Shown: positions 8,056-17,700 of the stretch, in pieces | How the letters are laid out: each line of letters opens with the position of its first letter | Position numbering within the stretch: position 1 is the stretch's first letter | Source of the DNA: Rhodococcus sp. KBS0724 | GTDB taxonomy: Bacteria; Actinomycetota; Actinomycetes; Mycobacteriales; Mycobacteriaceae | Direction of reading: 5' to 3' | Assembly (NCBI RefSeq): GCF_005938745.2 | Contig: NZ_VCBX02000001.1 | Location: forward strand, 3,382,001-3,446,000 | DNA: 64,000 nucleotides | Made by a program: the position numbers and the translations under genes | Notes under the pieces: model-generated | Databases searched by the model: none | What the model saw: the letters and a program-made list of their open reading frames with translations, nothing else | What the model was told of the DNA's origin: nothing

Positions 8056-9459
8056 TCAGAACAGTCGACGCAGAGTCTTCACTGAACGTGCGGTATAGGG
8101 TGGGTAGATCACCTTCAAGTCAGGCTTGAATGACTTGACCAGTACAGACTTGCGATGGCTGAAGGCCTGAAAGCCCCACTTTCCGTGGTAAGCACCCATC
8201 CCGCTATCGCCAACTCCACCGAACGGCAGTTGCGGCACCATCGCGTGCACCGCCGCATGATTTACCACTGCCCCACCAGAACTGATCGCATTCACGAGCT
8301 TTCTCGCCACGGTCCGTGAACTCGTGAAGTAATAGGCAGCCAGTGGTTTGGGTCGCGCATTTACGAATGCAATCGCCTCGTCTATCGAATCCACCGCCAG
8401 CACAGGCAGAATCGGACCGAATATCTCTTCCCTCATTACAACGTCGTCAGGATCAGGATCGGCAATCACAGTCGGGTCTATCGTCAGAGTTTCCCGATCC
8501 GATCCACCGCCGAACACGATTCGTCCAGAGGTATCGGCAAGGCTGCCGGCGAGCCTGTCGAATTGGCGCTCGTTCACGATCCGCAACCCCCGACCTCGTT
8601 GATCGGCACGAAACTGCGTCACAGTATCGGCGATAAGACGCACCAATTCGTCGTGAATCGAACGCTCAGCGAGCACGTAGTCAGGCGCAAGGCATGTCTG
8701 TCCAGAGTTGAACAACTTCGTCCACGCAACGCGTCTGGCTACCACCTCCAAATCCGCGTCGGATGCGACAACGACCGGACTCTTGCCGCCGAGTTCGAGG
8801 AGTACCGGAGTCAAATGTGGTGCTGCTCCTTCCAAGATTCTGCGTCCGATCTCCGTACCGCCCGTGAACAACACCTGGTCAAGGCCTTGGGAAAGCAGAT
8901 CCTGCGTCACCTGCGCATCGCCTTCGATAACGACAATGGCCTCCGGATCGACGTATCGCGGCAGCCAGTACGACAGCAATGCAGACGTCGCAGGAGCTAC
9001 CTCCGACGGTTTGACGACGGCTACGTTGCCCGCGGCCAATGCTGCGACCAGAGGGATGAGAGCGAGGTGGACAGGATAATTCCAAGGTCCGATTATCAGG
9101 ACGACTCCGAGCGGCTCGTACTGCACCCAGCCGACCGCCGGCAGTTGGTTCAGCGGGAGCGGTTGTGGTCGCCGCCGCATCCACCGCCGCACCCGTTTTC
9201 GCGCATAGGTCGCCTCCGCCTTGACCAGTGCGACATCAGCGAACCACGCTTCCGTGCCGCTGCGGCCGAGGTCGTCCGCGAGAGCGGACACGATCTCAGG
9301 TTCGCGCTGGTCGAGAAACCGCTCGATTCCCTCGATCTGGCGTATGCGCCAGTCGGCATTTCGGGTCCGGCCACCGGCGAACACTTTTTGAAGCTGAGCC
9401 GCGACGGCGGCGACATCAAATTCCTCGGATGGACTTTGGGGATGATTGGTGAGTGTCAT
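8056..9459 (-). CDS. NAD(P)-dependent aldehyde dehydrogenase, ALDH3-like
   Basis: The protein is 467 aa and lacks the longer N-terminus of other ALDH classes, fitting the ALDH3/fatty-aldehyde group. Visible motifs are GPWNYPVHL for cofactor binding, KPSE, FTGGTEIGRRI, the general-base Glu in LELGGKSP and the catalytic Cys in FNSGQTC. ATG 9459 is preferred over the open frame from 9540 because ACGGAG precedes it by seven bases and the upstream residues do not look like ALDH. It lies directly upstream of the acyl-CoA ligase, so aldehyde to acid to acyl-CoA is a plausible two-step route. No membrane anchor is evident at the C-terminus. Confidence 0.9.
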   Translation of the reverse strand: MTLTNHPQSPSEEFDVAAVAAQLQKVFAGGRTRNADWRIRQIEGIERFLDQREPEIVSALADDLGRSGTEAWFADVALVKAEATYARKRVRRWMRRRPQPLPLNQLPAVGWVQYEPLGVVLIIGPWNYPVHLALIPLVAALAAGNVAVVKPSEVAPATSALLSYWLPRYVDPEAIVVIEGDAQVTQDLLSQGLDQVLFTGGTEIGRRILEGAAPHLTPVLLELGGKSPVVVASDADLEVVARRVAWTKLFNSGQTCLAPDYVLAERSIHDELVRLIADTVTQFRADQRGRGLRIVNERQFDRLAGSLADTSGRIVFGGGSDRETLTIDPTVIADPDPDDVVMREEIFGPILPVLAVDSIDEAIAFVNARPKPLAAYYFTSSRTVARKLVNAISSGGAVVNHAAVHAMVPQLPFGGVGDSGMGAYHGKWGFQAFSHRKSVLVKSFKPDLKVIYPPYTARSVKTLRRLF

Positions 9460-9714
9460 GTGCAACTCCGTCAGATCGAAGATCTGGACATGCCGATGCG
9501 AAGAGCACCCGTTGTGCTCGTGCGTCGCCAACACCGACATGTCCAGCGTATCGATCCGAGTGGTTCCACGCGATGACTAGGAACGGATCACTGCATTCGC
9601 TATACTGCTGCAAGAAGTTCGACGTTGGATCCGAAACTCGCGACAGTTCGCTTGTGCTGAAAACTGTTCAGGCACAAAGAAATCACCATCGATTTCACGA
9701 TTGACCATGAGGGG

Positions 9715-10971
9715 CTATCGCTGATAGCGAGCCAGCACCGCGCGACGTCGACGATCGAGCACTGATTTCCGTTCGTCCGCCGAGATCCGTTCGACGCCGG
9801 CCAATTCCTGTTCCAGATCGGAGAATTTCACCACTTTCACCGTCGGTGTCGGCAGATCGTCACTCTCGGCAAGCCACCACCGGTAGACGCACCTGATGAA
9901 TCGATTTCCCGCGGTGTCAAGCCAGTTGGCCACACCGGGATCTCGGTGCGCGACAACGGCACGAAAGACACCGTCGTCGAGTGTGGCCTGATGTCCGTTC
10001 AGCGATGTCTGACGGAACGTGTAATCCAGCGACTGGCCCCAGTAGTCACCCAGGTGGATGTTCCAGAAATGGCATGCCGGTGGTGACACTTCGAGGATCA
10101 CGGCCTCGTCGTCTGCGATCTCGAAACTTCCACCGCCATAAGCGATATACCCGGAGTCAGACGCGTACGTGTCACTCACCGGTGGTTGTGTGCGGAGGAC
10201 GTTGACATTGCCACTGCGGGCGGCATACATCGCTGCCCAGTAGTCCGAGTATCCGTCGACGAATTCGCCGACTCGTGTCACCTGGCCTGCAATCACGACG
10301 GGGTCGGCGACGGGACCGCTGCCTGTCTCGTCCAGACGTTCGATCGAAATATGGTAGGGCTCTTCGTTTTCCCAGTCGTAGAAGTACTGCCTGATCATCA
10401 GCTTCGTTGCCGCCGGATCCATCGGCAACCAGTTCCCCGCATGTGCCTCCGCGCTGATGATCACATCGAAATTGCCATCTGCATCCAGGGTAATGCCGCC
10501 GGGATTGGATATTGCCCCCAACGTGCCGCCGGTGGCGGCTTTGAACGCTGTAGCAAAATCTCTTCGCGCCAGTGCTTCGCGATCGAGATTCTCGTAGAGA
10601 TTGACGGAGTCGTACAACGTCAATCCCAGATATCTCGCCCGCCCGCCGGTGCCGGTGAGTCGATACGTGCCTTTCGCGTCGAGCGTGGCGTGACCGAACA
10701 GGCAATCCGGCGACTCCGTCGCGTACCGTTTCGTATTGTCTTGAAGATGACCGACTTCCGGATACTCGGGGTCGGCGCTGAACACCATCTGCTCGAGTCC
10801 CGCGTTGAGAAGATTCAGCAGGTAACGATAGCCAGCCGAACGCATCTTCGGATCTGCGGCTACCGGATCACCTGCAATCAAGTCGCCGGCCGAGCGTAGG
10901 TCGTCGCACAGTTTCGCCCACGCTGCATCGAGATTGTCGTTGGCAGGTTCAGTGATGGAAATAGCGTCCAT
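9715..10971 (-). CDS. DUF1214-domain protein, 418 aa
   Basis: The C-terminal half carries the features of DUF1214 proteins: EVSPPACHFWNIHLGDYWGQ and a terminal VYRWWLAESDDLPTPTVKVV. The N-terminal half contains GGRARYLGLTLYDSVN. The family has no established activity; members often sit beside sterol, lipid or aromatic degradation genes. It lies 22 bp downstream of the TetR gene on the same strand, so the two are likely one operon under the palindromic operator at 11645. The 255-bp gap to the aldehyde dehydrogenase suggests a separate promoter for that pair. The start at ATG 10971 has only a weak ribosome-binding site. Confidence 0.8.
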   Translation of the reverse strand: MDAISITEPANDNLDAAWAKLCDDLRSAGDLIAGDPVAADPKMRSAGYRYLLNLLNAGLEQMVFSADPEYPEVGHLQDNTKRYATESPDCLFGHATLDAKGTYRLTGTGGRARYLGLTLYDSVNLYENLDREALARRDFATAFKAATGGTLGAISNPGGITLDADGNFDVIISAEAHAGNWLPMDPAATKLMIRQYFYDWENEEPYHISIERLDETGSGPVADPVVIAGQVTRVGEFVDGYSDYWAAMYAARSGNVNVLRTQPPVSDTYASDSGYIAYGGGSFEIADDEAVILEVSPPACHFWNIHLGDYWGQSLDYTFRQTSLNGHQATLDDGVFRAVVAHRDPGVANWLDTAGNRFIRCVYRWWLAESDDLPTPTVKVVKFSDLEQELAGVERISADERKSVLDRRRRAVLARYQR

Positions 10972-10993
10972 GTTTGCTCATTTCTGTTGACAG

Positions 10994-11632
10994 TCAGAAT
11001 GATTGAGGGGCCGACAATGCTTCGACGGCCACCACCCGGAGATGATCGACGTAGACGTCGAAAGTACTGACAGCAGTGCCAATTCCGAGTACGCGACGCT
11101 TGGTGTATATGGCGATCGCCGAGAACGCCATGTTGTACACCATCTCGACTCGCTCGGCGGCAACATCCTCCGGCAGGTGCGCCAGAGCGGCCACCAACCG
11201 CTGATGGATCTCCCGATTGGCGTTTCCGAGGGAATCGAGGTCTGCGCTGAAATAGTCCACCGTGGGAAGAAGTCTCACGATGAACTCGGCATAGTTTGCA
11301 CCGTCCTCGGACGTGCCCACCGAGGAGGCAAACGGAATGATCGACGCATCGACAAGCGCGCGTAGGTCATGGCCCCGGCCCTCCGCGTCCAGCACTTCCA
11401 GGAACTCGCGTCGCGCCTGCGCGATCGCCACCATTCGGCGACGAAACACTTCGATCAGCAGCTGATCGCGGCCACCGAAGTGATACTGAACCGCGGATGT
11501 ATTACGTTGTCCGGCAACGCTAGCCACATCTCGCATCGAAAGCGCGTCGACGCCCGCAGTGCCAAGTAGTCGTTCCGCGACGTCGACCATTGCACTTTTG
11601 GGATCTACATTTTCGGAGTCCACTGAGGGCAT
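10994..11632 (-). CDS. TetR-family transcriptional regulator
   Basis: The N-terminus (residues about 15-60) is a TetR helix-turn-helix: LSMRDVASVAGQRNTSAVQYHFGGRDQLL. It is followed by a helical ligand-binding domain; the total length of 212 aa is typical. A perfect 14-bp-arm inverted repeat lies just upstream and overlaps the likely promoter, so autorepression is probable. The -10-like TATACC ends about nine bases before ATG 11632, which would make the transcript leaderless. The likely targets are its own operon with the DUF1214 gene. The ligand is unknown; a lipid or sterol intermediate would suit the neighbourhood. Confidence 0.88.
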   Translation of the reverse strand: MPSVDSENVDPKSAMVDVAERLLGTAGVDALSMRDVASVAGQRNTSAVQYHFGGRDQLLIEVFRRRMVAIAQARREFLEVLDAEGRGHDLRALVDASIIPFASSVGTSEDGANYAEFIVRLLPTVDYFSADLDSLGNANREIHQRLVAALAHLPEDVAAERVEMVYNMAFSAIAIYTKRRVLGIGTAVSTFDVYVDHLRVVAVEALSAPQSF

Positions 11633-11644
11633 GCATGGACGGTA

Positions 11645-11679
11645 TAACGCACTGCATTAGATGTCAATGCAGTGCGTTA
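11645..11679. promoter_or_regulatory. Perfect palindromic operator upstream of the TetR gene
   Basis: TAACGCACTGCATT (11645-11658) and its exact reverse complement AATGCAGTGCGTTA (11666-11679) are separated by seven bases. On the minus strand the site contains TTGACA (11667-11662) and is followed by TATACC (11646-11641), with a rather short 15-bp spacer. Repressor binding would block the promoter. There is no T-run, so it is not a convincing terminator of the upstream gene. Confidence 0.85.
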
Positions 11680-11698
11680 ATTGAGGAGAAGATTCCGG

Positions 11699-12079
11699 CT
11701 ACGCCTCGGTGATCGAGATTCCGACAGTCCCGGTCTTGCCGCGGCGAAGGAGGCTGCCCTTCATCGTGAGCCAGCCGATAATGCCGTACCGACGGGCAAT
11801 CGCGTCACGGGCGCGATCAGTCCCAGGGCCGTCGAGGATTTCTGCCTTCGCGGCCACCGGCTCACCCTTGGGGTTGCCGCGGGCATCGCACGCAGCGACG
11901 GTCACTGAAGGGTTCCGCTTGATCCGCTTCACCTTGTAGGAATCGGTCACCGTCCACACCAGCAACCGCTCGCCGTCGACGGCAGCCCACAGTGGCGTTG
12001 CGACGGGCGTGCCATCCTTGCGGAAGGTGGTGAGTAGGACGTACTTGGATTCGGTCACTCGCTTGAAGTCTGGGGTCAC
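11699..12079 (-). CDS. PPOX-class, probably F420-dependent, protein (Rv2061c type)
   Basis: The protein has the split beta-barrel fold signature of the pyridoxamine-phosphate-oxidase-like family: YVLLTTFRKDGTPVATPLWAA, then LLVWTVTDSYKVKRIKRNP and VTVAACDARGNPKGEPV. The 126-aa version starting at GTG 12079 begins at the family core (VTPDFKRVTE). The open frame to 12169 adds a basic tail unlike the family. In M. tuberculosis the homologous gene next to cobN is Rv2061c, so position supports the assignment. Members of this subgroup use F420 or a related flavin; substrate unknown. Confidence 0.8.
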   Translation of the reverse strand: MTPDFKRVTESKYVLLTTFRKDGTPVATPLWAAVDGERLLVWTVTDSYKVKRIKRNPSVTVAACDARGNPKGEPVAAKAEILDGPGTDRARDAIARRYGIIGWLTMKGSLLRRGKTGTVGISITEA

Positions 12080-12269
12080 GTGTCGAGAATAGGTGCGAAT
12101 AGCACGAATTAGACGACGCGAGATCCAGTCACCTTTCCGCGACTTTCTCTTTTGTCCATATTGCTCCACTTTAAGAGGCCGATTCCATACCTTTTCCGAA
12201 CATATTTCCTACTCGAGCTATTCTGTCGTTACCTATGTCTTCGAGGTATCGGGAGTTGAGCTTTTCATC

Positions 12270-13904
12270 ATGCAGCGTCGTAGTTTTTTGAAGGCGACAG
12301 GAATTGGCGCAGGGGTTGCCGCCACCACGACGCTGGCGTCCACCGCTGTGAGCCAGGCGACGCCGCGACGCGCCCTCCCGATGGGTGTCGATCACTACCG
12401 CAACCTCGTTCCGGAACTATTTGCCCCCTCCCCAATCCCCCTGGAGCATTCGGAAGCCATTGTCATCGGCTCCGGATTCGGCGCGAGTGCTACTGCACTT
12501 CGGCTCGCGCAGAGCGGAACTCAGGTGACGGTATTGGAGCGTGGGCTTCGGTGGCCTCACGATCCGTATCGCGAAATCCATACCTCGGACCTTCTTGCCG
12601 ATGGCCGCGGCGTGTTTCGCCGCACGTCGTTCACCAACCTCACCGGGATTCCCGTTGCGTGTGATTACTTCAGTGGAGTTCTCGACGCGACCGACTACGA
12701 AAACATGTCGGTATGGCGCGGCGCCGCGGTCGGCGGCGGCTCCGTCATTTTCACCGGCGTCATGATTGCACCCGAGCGCAGATTCTTCGACGCAGTATTC
12801 GGCAACTCGTTGAACTTCGACGAGATGTCGTCTACGTGGTATCCCAAGGTTCGCCAGATGTTGCGCCTGAGTCCGCTGCCCGAAGATCTCTACCAAACGG
12901 CGAACTTCGGCCATTCGCGTCGGTGGGATCAGGATGCCCGTCACGCCGGCTTCGATCCGCATCGCATCGACGGCATCTGGAACTGGGATGTTGTGCGTTC
13001 CGAACTGAGCGGCGGCTCACGCCCGTCCGCAACCGTCGGCGACACCAACATGGGCAACTCCAACGGCGCCAAATTCGATCTCACCCAGAACTACATCCCT
13101 GCCGCCGAAGCGACGGGCAAGACCACGGTGTGCTTCGGGCATCAGGTGTTGAGCATTGGTCGTGAGACGGATGGCCGATACGTCGTCGACGTCGAATCGA
13201 GCGATCCCACGGGCGCAGTGCTGAATAGGCGCACTGTTACGTGCGATCGTCTTTTCCTCGGCGCTGGATCCATCGGAACGTCCGAACTGCTTGTCCGCGC
13301 TCAGGCGACCGGCGCGCTGCCGAATCTCAACGAGCACATCGGCAAAGGGTGGGGCACCAACGGAGACGGCGCGATGGTGCGATCCTTCGGGTTCAGTGAC
13401 GGCTCAGCACAGGCTGCACCTTCAGCGTCACGCATCGTCGACGAAACCGGGCTGCCGCTGTCACTCGAAAACTGGCATGCGGCCGGGGTGCCGGTAAACA
13501 TCGGCATGCTCGCCAGTCTGGGTATGACTCTCGACCCGCAGCGCGCCGATTTCAGCTTCGACGCCCACGCAAACCGAGTAGTTCTCAACTGGCCGAAGAA
13601 TGGCAGCGCGGCCACGATCGAGGCGTTGCGTGCTATGCAGAACAAAATGGCCTTTGCAGGTTCGACGCTGCCCTCGGCATTGCCGTTTGCGCAGGACGTC
13701 AATTGCTCGTTCACCGCGCATCCTCTCGGCGGCGCGGTCCTGGGTAAGGCCACCGACAGTTATGGCCGGGTCAAGGGGTACGAGGGCCTGTACGTCATGG
13801 ACGGCGCAGTAATCCCTGGTAGCACCGGCACGGTCAATCCGTCGTTGACCATTACAGCGCTAGCCGAGCGCAACATCGCGGAGATCATCAACTCGAAGCG
13901 CTGA
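12270..13904 (+). CDS. Tat-exported GMC oxidoreductase, cholesterol-oxidase-like
   Basis: This is an FAD-dependent enzyme of the GMC / class I cholesterol oxidase type, 544 aa. The N-terminus MQRRSFLKATGIGAGVAA is a twin-arginine signal, so the enzyme is folded and exported. The dinucleotide motif GSGFGASA is near residue 60. The C-terminus has HPLGGAVLGKATDSYGRV with the conserved active-site His and GTVNPSLTITALAERN with the conserved Asn. Both are hallmarks of sterol oxidases that convert 3-beta-hydroxysterols to 3-ketosteroids. The frame is open upstream to 12093, but the Tat signal fixes the start at ATG 12270. Steroid specificity is inferred; another alcohol substrate is possible. Confidence 0.85.
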   Translation: MQRRSFLKATGIGAGVAATTTLASTAVSQATPRRALPMGVDHYRNLVPELFAPSPIPLEHSEAIVIGSGFGASATALRLAQSGTQVTVLERGLRWPHDPYREIHTSDLLADGRGVFRRTSFTNLTGIPVACDYFSGVLDATDYENMSVWRGAAVGGGSVIFTGVMIAPERRFFDAVFGNSLNFDEMSSTWYPKVRQMLRLSPLPEDLYQTANFGHSRRWDQDARHAGFDPHRIDGIWNWDVVRSELSGGSRPSATVGDTNMGNSNGAKFDLTQNYIPAAEATGKTTVCFGHQVLSIGRETDGRYVVDVESSDPTGAVLNRRTVTCDRLFLGAGSIGTSELLVRAQATGALPNLNEHIGKGWGTNGDGAMVRSFGFSDGSAQAAPSASRIVDETGLPLSLENWHAAGVPVNIGMLASLGMTLDPQRADFSFDAHANRVVLNWPKNGSAATIEALRAMQNKMAFAGSTLPSALPFAQDVNCSFTAHPLGGAVLGKATDSYGRVKGYEGLYVMDGAVIPGSTGTVNPSLTITALAERNIAEIINSKR

Positions 13905-13910
13905 GGCGAG

Positions 13911-14720
13911 CTAGGTACTGAACGGATGGTCTCGGACGCCGATCAACACCCGGCAGTCGGATGAGATCAGCCAGAAATTGTTATCGGCCTGGATCTCGAA
14001 CAACCCCTCCTCGAGGCGAACGAGAGCCTGTGGGTCCCACTGCCCGAGGGTCTGCCGAATTGTGGTGTCGACGTCGTCGCCGGGAGCCGTCGGCGTATGG
14101 AGCCGGGCATAGGCCTGACGGACCCGCACCGTCAGATGCACTGAAGTCGGGTCGAAGGCGTCAGCAAAGCCTTCAGTCGACACCGGCGGACCCAACTCCG
14201 GGCGTGGCGCTCCCGAACTGTCGCGACTGCGGCTCGAGAAACGAGACTTGACCCCGCTCTTGACCTGCTCCCACGTCCGCTCACGGTGGATAGTCGAATA
14301 TCCCGTAATAGTGCCTCGATCAGGCGAGAGCACGACGTCGAAACCGTTGCGGGACAGCCGCAGGTAACCGCCGCTCGACGGTTTACGGGCAGACTTCAAC
14401 AAGAAGTCCTCGAGCATGTTGCGCAGTTGGAATTCCGCTGCCCGCTCGTCTCCGCCGTGGTGGTAGCGGAAGCTGTCCGTGGCGCGGACTGTAACCCGGA
14501 CGTCGTGGACATCCTCGACCGAGATGTCGCCGACCGGCAGGTCTTGTGACATGCGGATGTGTTTGGCCGTGCCGTGCGGAATACCGACCGATTCAGGGGC
14601 GCCCGATTGCTCGGCCCGCAGAAATCCATCGCACCCGTCCGCGCGGCACCAACCGTCGACGTACTCGGTCGGGTTGGTGCAGCGGACGCCGTCCCGTCGG
14701 AAACGTGTGCAAACTGGCAT
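13911..14720 (-). CDS. Hypothetical protein with N-terminal Cys cluster, about 269 aa
   Basis: The N-terminus holds four Cys (CTRFRRDGVRC, then GWCRADGC), which could form a zinc ribbon. The rest is soluble and mixed alpha/beta with an Arg/Ser-rich linker (SRFSSRSRDSSGAPRP). The frame opens at TTG 14759, directly after the cobN stop, but ATG 14720 (MPVCTRF) is the more natural start. It follows cobN on the same strand and may be cotranscribed. It converges with the sterol-oxidase gene, leaving six bases between stops. The family is known to me only as uncharacterised actinobacterial proteins. Confidence 0.6.
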   Translation of the reverse strand: MPVCTRFRRDGVRCTNPTEYVDGWCRADGCDGFLRAEQSGAPESVGIPHGTAKHIRMSQDLPVGDISVEDVHDVRVTVRATDSFRYHHGGDERAAEFQLRNMLEDFLLKSARKPSSGGYLRLSRNGFDVVLSPDRGTITGYSTIHRERTWEQVKSGVKSRFSSRSRDSSGAPRPELGPPVSTEGFADAFDPTSVHLTVRVRQAYARLHTPTAPGDDVDTTIRQTLGQWDPQALVRLEEGLFEIQADNNFWLISSDCRVLIGVRDHPFST

Positions 14721-14759
14721 TCCGCCATTATGGGTCGAAGGACCGACAAAGGTGGGCAA

Positions 14760-17700
14760 CTACTCCCCTTCGAGCTCACCTTCGGTTTCGAGATACACCT
14801 GACGCAACCCGTCGAGTGTCTTCTGCTCCGGGTGCTCCCACATCTTGCGTTCAGCAGCTTCGAGAAGTCGTTCGGCGATACCGTGCAATGCCCACGGGTT
14901 GGACTGCGTCATGAACTTCTGGTTCTGCTCGTCCAGGACATACGTTTCAGCAAGCTTCTCGTACATCCAGTCGGCGACAACGTTGGTGGTGGCGTCGTAT
15001 CCGAAGAGGTAGTCGACAGTCGCTGCCATCTCGAAAGCGCCCTTGTACCCGTGACGGCGCATGGCGTCGAGCCACCGCGGATTGACGACGCGAGCGCGGA
15101 ACACACGTGCCGTTTCCTCCGAAAGGGTGCGGGTGCGAACCGATTCGGGCCGGGTGCTGTCGCCGATGTATGCCTCGGGAGACTTTCCGGTCAGCGCACG
15201 CACGGTTGCGACCATGCCACCGTGGTACTGGAAGTAGTCGTCGGAATCGGCGATGTCGTGCTCACGCGTGTCAGTGTTCTTGGCCGCCACGTTGATTCGA
15301 CGGTACGCGCTGCGCATGTCGTCGGCGGCGGGGATTCCGTCGAGGCCACGGCCGTACGCAAAGCCGCCCCACGTGGTGTAGACGTCAGCGAGGTCGTCGT
15401 CGCCGCGCCAGGTCTTGGAGTCGATGAGTTGCAGCAGACCAGCGCCGTAGGTTCCGGGCTTGGAACCGAAAATGCGCGTGGTTGCACGCCGCGCGTCACC
15501 GTGTTCGGCAAGATCGGCCTGTGCGTGGGCGCGGATGTAGTTCTGCTCGTCCGTCTCGTCCAGCGCTGCGACCAATTGCACTGCGTCGTCGAGTAGTGCC
15601 AGAACGTGCGGGAACGCGTCGCGGAAGAACCCGGAGATGCGTACCGTGACGTCGATACGCGGGCGGCCGAGTTCTTCGAGGTCGATGACCTCGAGGTTGA
15701 CGACGCGTCGGCTGGCTTCGTCCCAGACGGGGCGAACACCCAGGAGCGCAAAGACTTCGGCGATATCGTCGCCGGAGGTACGCATGGCAGCGGTGCCCCA
15801 CACCGACAGACCCACCGAGCGCGGGTACTCCCCGTGATCGGCCAGGTAGCGGTCGGCGAGGGACTCCGCCATTGCCTGGCCGGTCTCCCACGCCAAACGC
15901 GACGGAACTGCTTTGGGATCGACCGAGTAGAAGTTACGACCGGTGGGAAGGACGTTGATCAGGCCGCGCAGCGGTGAGCCACTCGGGCCGGCCGCGATGA
16001 AACCGCCGTCGAGTGCGTGCAGCACCTGCTTGATTTCGTCCGAGGTCTGGCGCAGACGCGGCACCACCTCGGTGGCTGCGAACTGCAAAATCTTCACGAC
16101 GGTCGGATCGTCGCTGAGTCCTTGCGCAGCAGCGGGATTCCACTCGGCGTCCGACATGGCACGGACCAGCGCGTGTGCCTTCGCTTCGATGTCGTCGACC
16201 CGGTTACGTGATTCGTCGCCGTCCTCGCTCAAACCGAGTGCTTCGCGAAGACCGGGAACGCTCTGTTCGCCGCCCCACATCTGGCGGGCTCGCAGCATGG
16301 CCAGTACCAGTTCGATCTCGGCGTCACCTTCGGGTGCGCGGCCGAGAATGTGCAGGCCGTCGCGGATCTGAACGTCCTTGATCTCGCACAGCCAGCCGTC
16401 GACGTGCAGGAGCATGTCGTCGAACACGTCTTCTTCCGGACGCTCGGCAAGTCCGAGGTCGTGGTCCATCTTGGCTGCACGCATCAACGTCCAGATCTGC
16501 TGGCGGATGGCCGGCAGCTTGGACGGGTCGAGCGCGGAAATGTTGGAGTGCTCGTCGAGCAGTTGCTCGAGGCGGGAGATGTCGCCATAGCTCTCGGCGC
16601 GAGCCATCGGCGGGATCAGGTGATCGACCAGCGTCGCGTGCGCCCGACGCTTTGCCTGCGTTCCCTCCCCCGGGTCGTTGACGAGGAAGGGGTAGATCAG
16701 CGGCAGGTCACCGAGCGCTGCGTCGGTACCGCAACTGCTGGACATACCGAGTGTCTTGCCTGGCAGCCATTCGAGGTTGCCGTGCTTGCCCAGGTGAACA
16801 ACCGCATCGGCACCGAATCCGCCGTTGTCCGGGGTCGCAGCGATCCAGCGGTACGCGGCGAGGTAGTGGTGGCTCGGCGGCAGATCGGGATCGTGGTAGA
16901 TCGCGACGGGCTTCTCACCGAAACCCCGAGGCGGCTGGACCATCAGCACGATGTTGTTGAATCGCAGTGCCGCGATGACGATTTCGCCGTCCGGATCCTG
17001 CGAGCGATCGACGTACAACTCGCCGGGCGCTTCGCCCCAGTGCTCTTCGACGCCGCTGCGCAGATCTTCAGGCAAAGTGGCGAACCACTCACGGTATTGC
17101 GCTGCCGAAATGCGGATCGGGTTGCCCTCGAGCTGCTCGGCCGTGAGCCAGTCGGGATCCTGCCCACCCGCGGCGATGAGGGCGTGGATCAGCGCATCGC
17201 CATCCTTCGCGGCCAACCCGGGAACAGCGTCCGGTCCGTCGACGGGACCGAGGTCATAACCGGCACTGCGCATTTCGGTCAGCAGATCGATCGCGCTGGC
17301 AGGTGTGTCGAGGCCGACGGCATTGCCGATGCGAGCATGCTTGGTCGGGTATGCCGACAGCATCAACGCAACACGGCGCTCGGTGGTCGGGATATGACGC
17401 AACTTGCCGTGACGCACCGCGATACCGGCGACGCGGGCTGCGCGTTCCGGATCCGGCATGTACGTGGACAGTCCGTCGGAATCGATTTCCTTGAACGAGA
17501 ACGGCACCGTGATGATGCGTCCGTCGAATTCGGGGACCGCAACCTGAGTTGCGACATCGAGCGGCGACAGTCCGTCGTCGTTGGCATCCCACGTAGCGCG
17601 GCTGCTGGTCAGGCACAGTCCCTGCAAAATCGGAACATCCAGCGCGGCGAGCGCTGCCACGTCCCAGGCCTCGTCGTCGCCGCCTGCGGACGCCGTGGCC

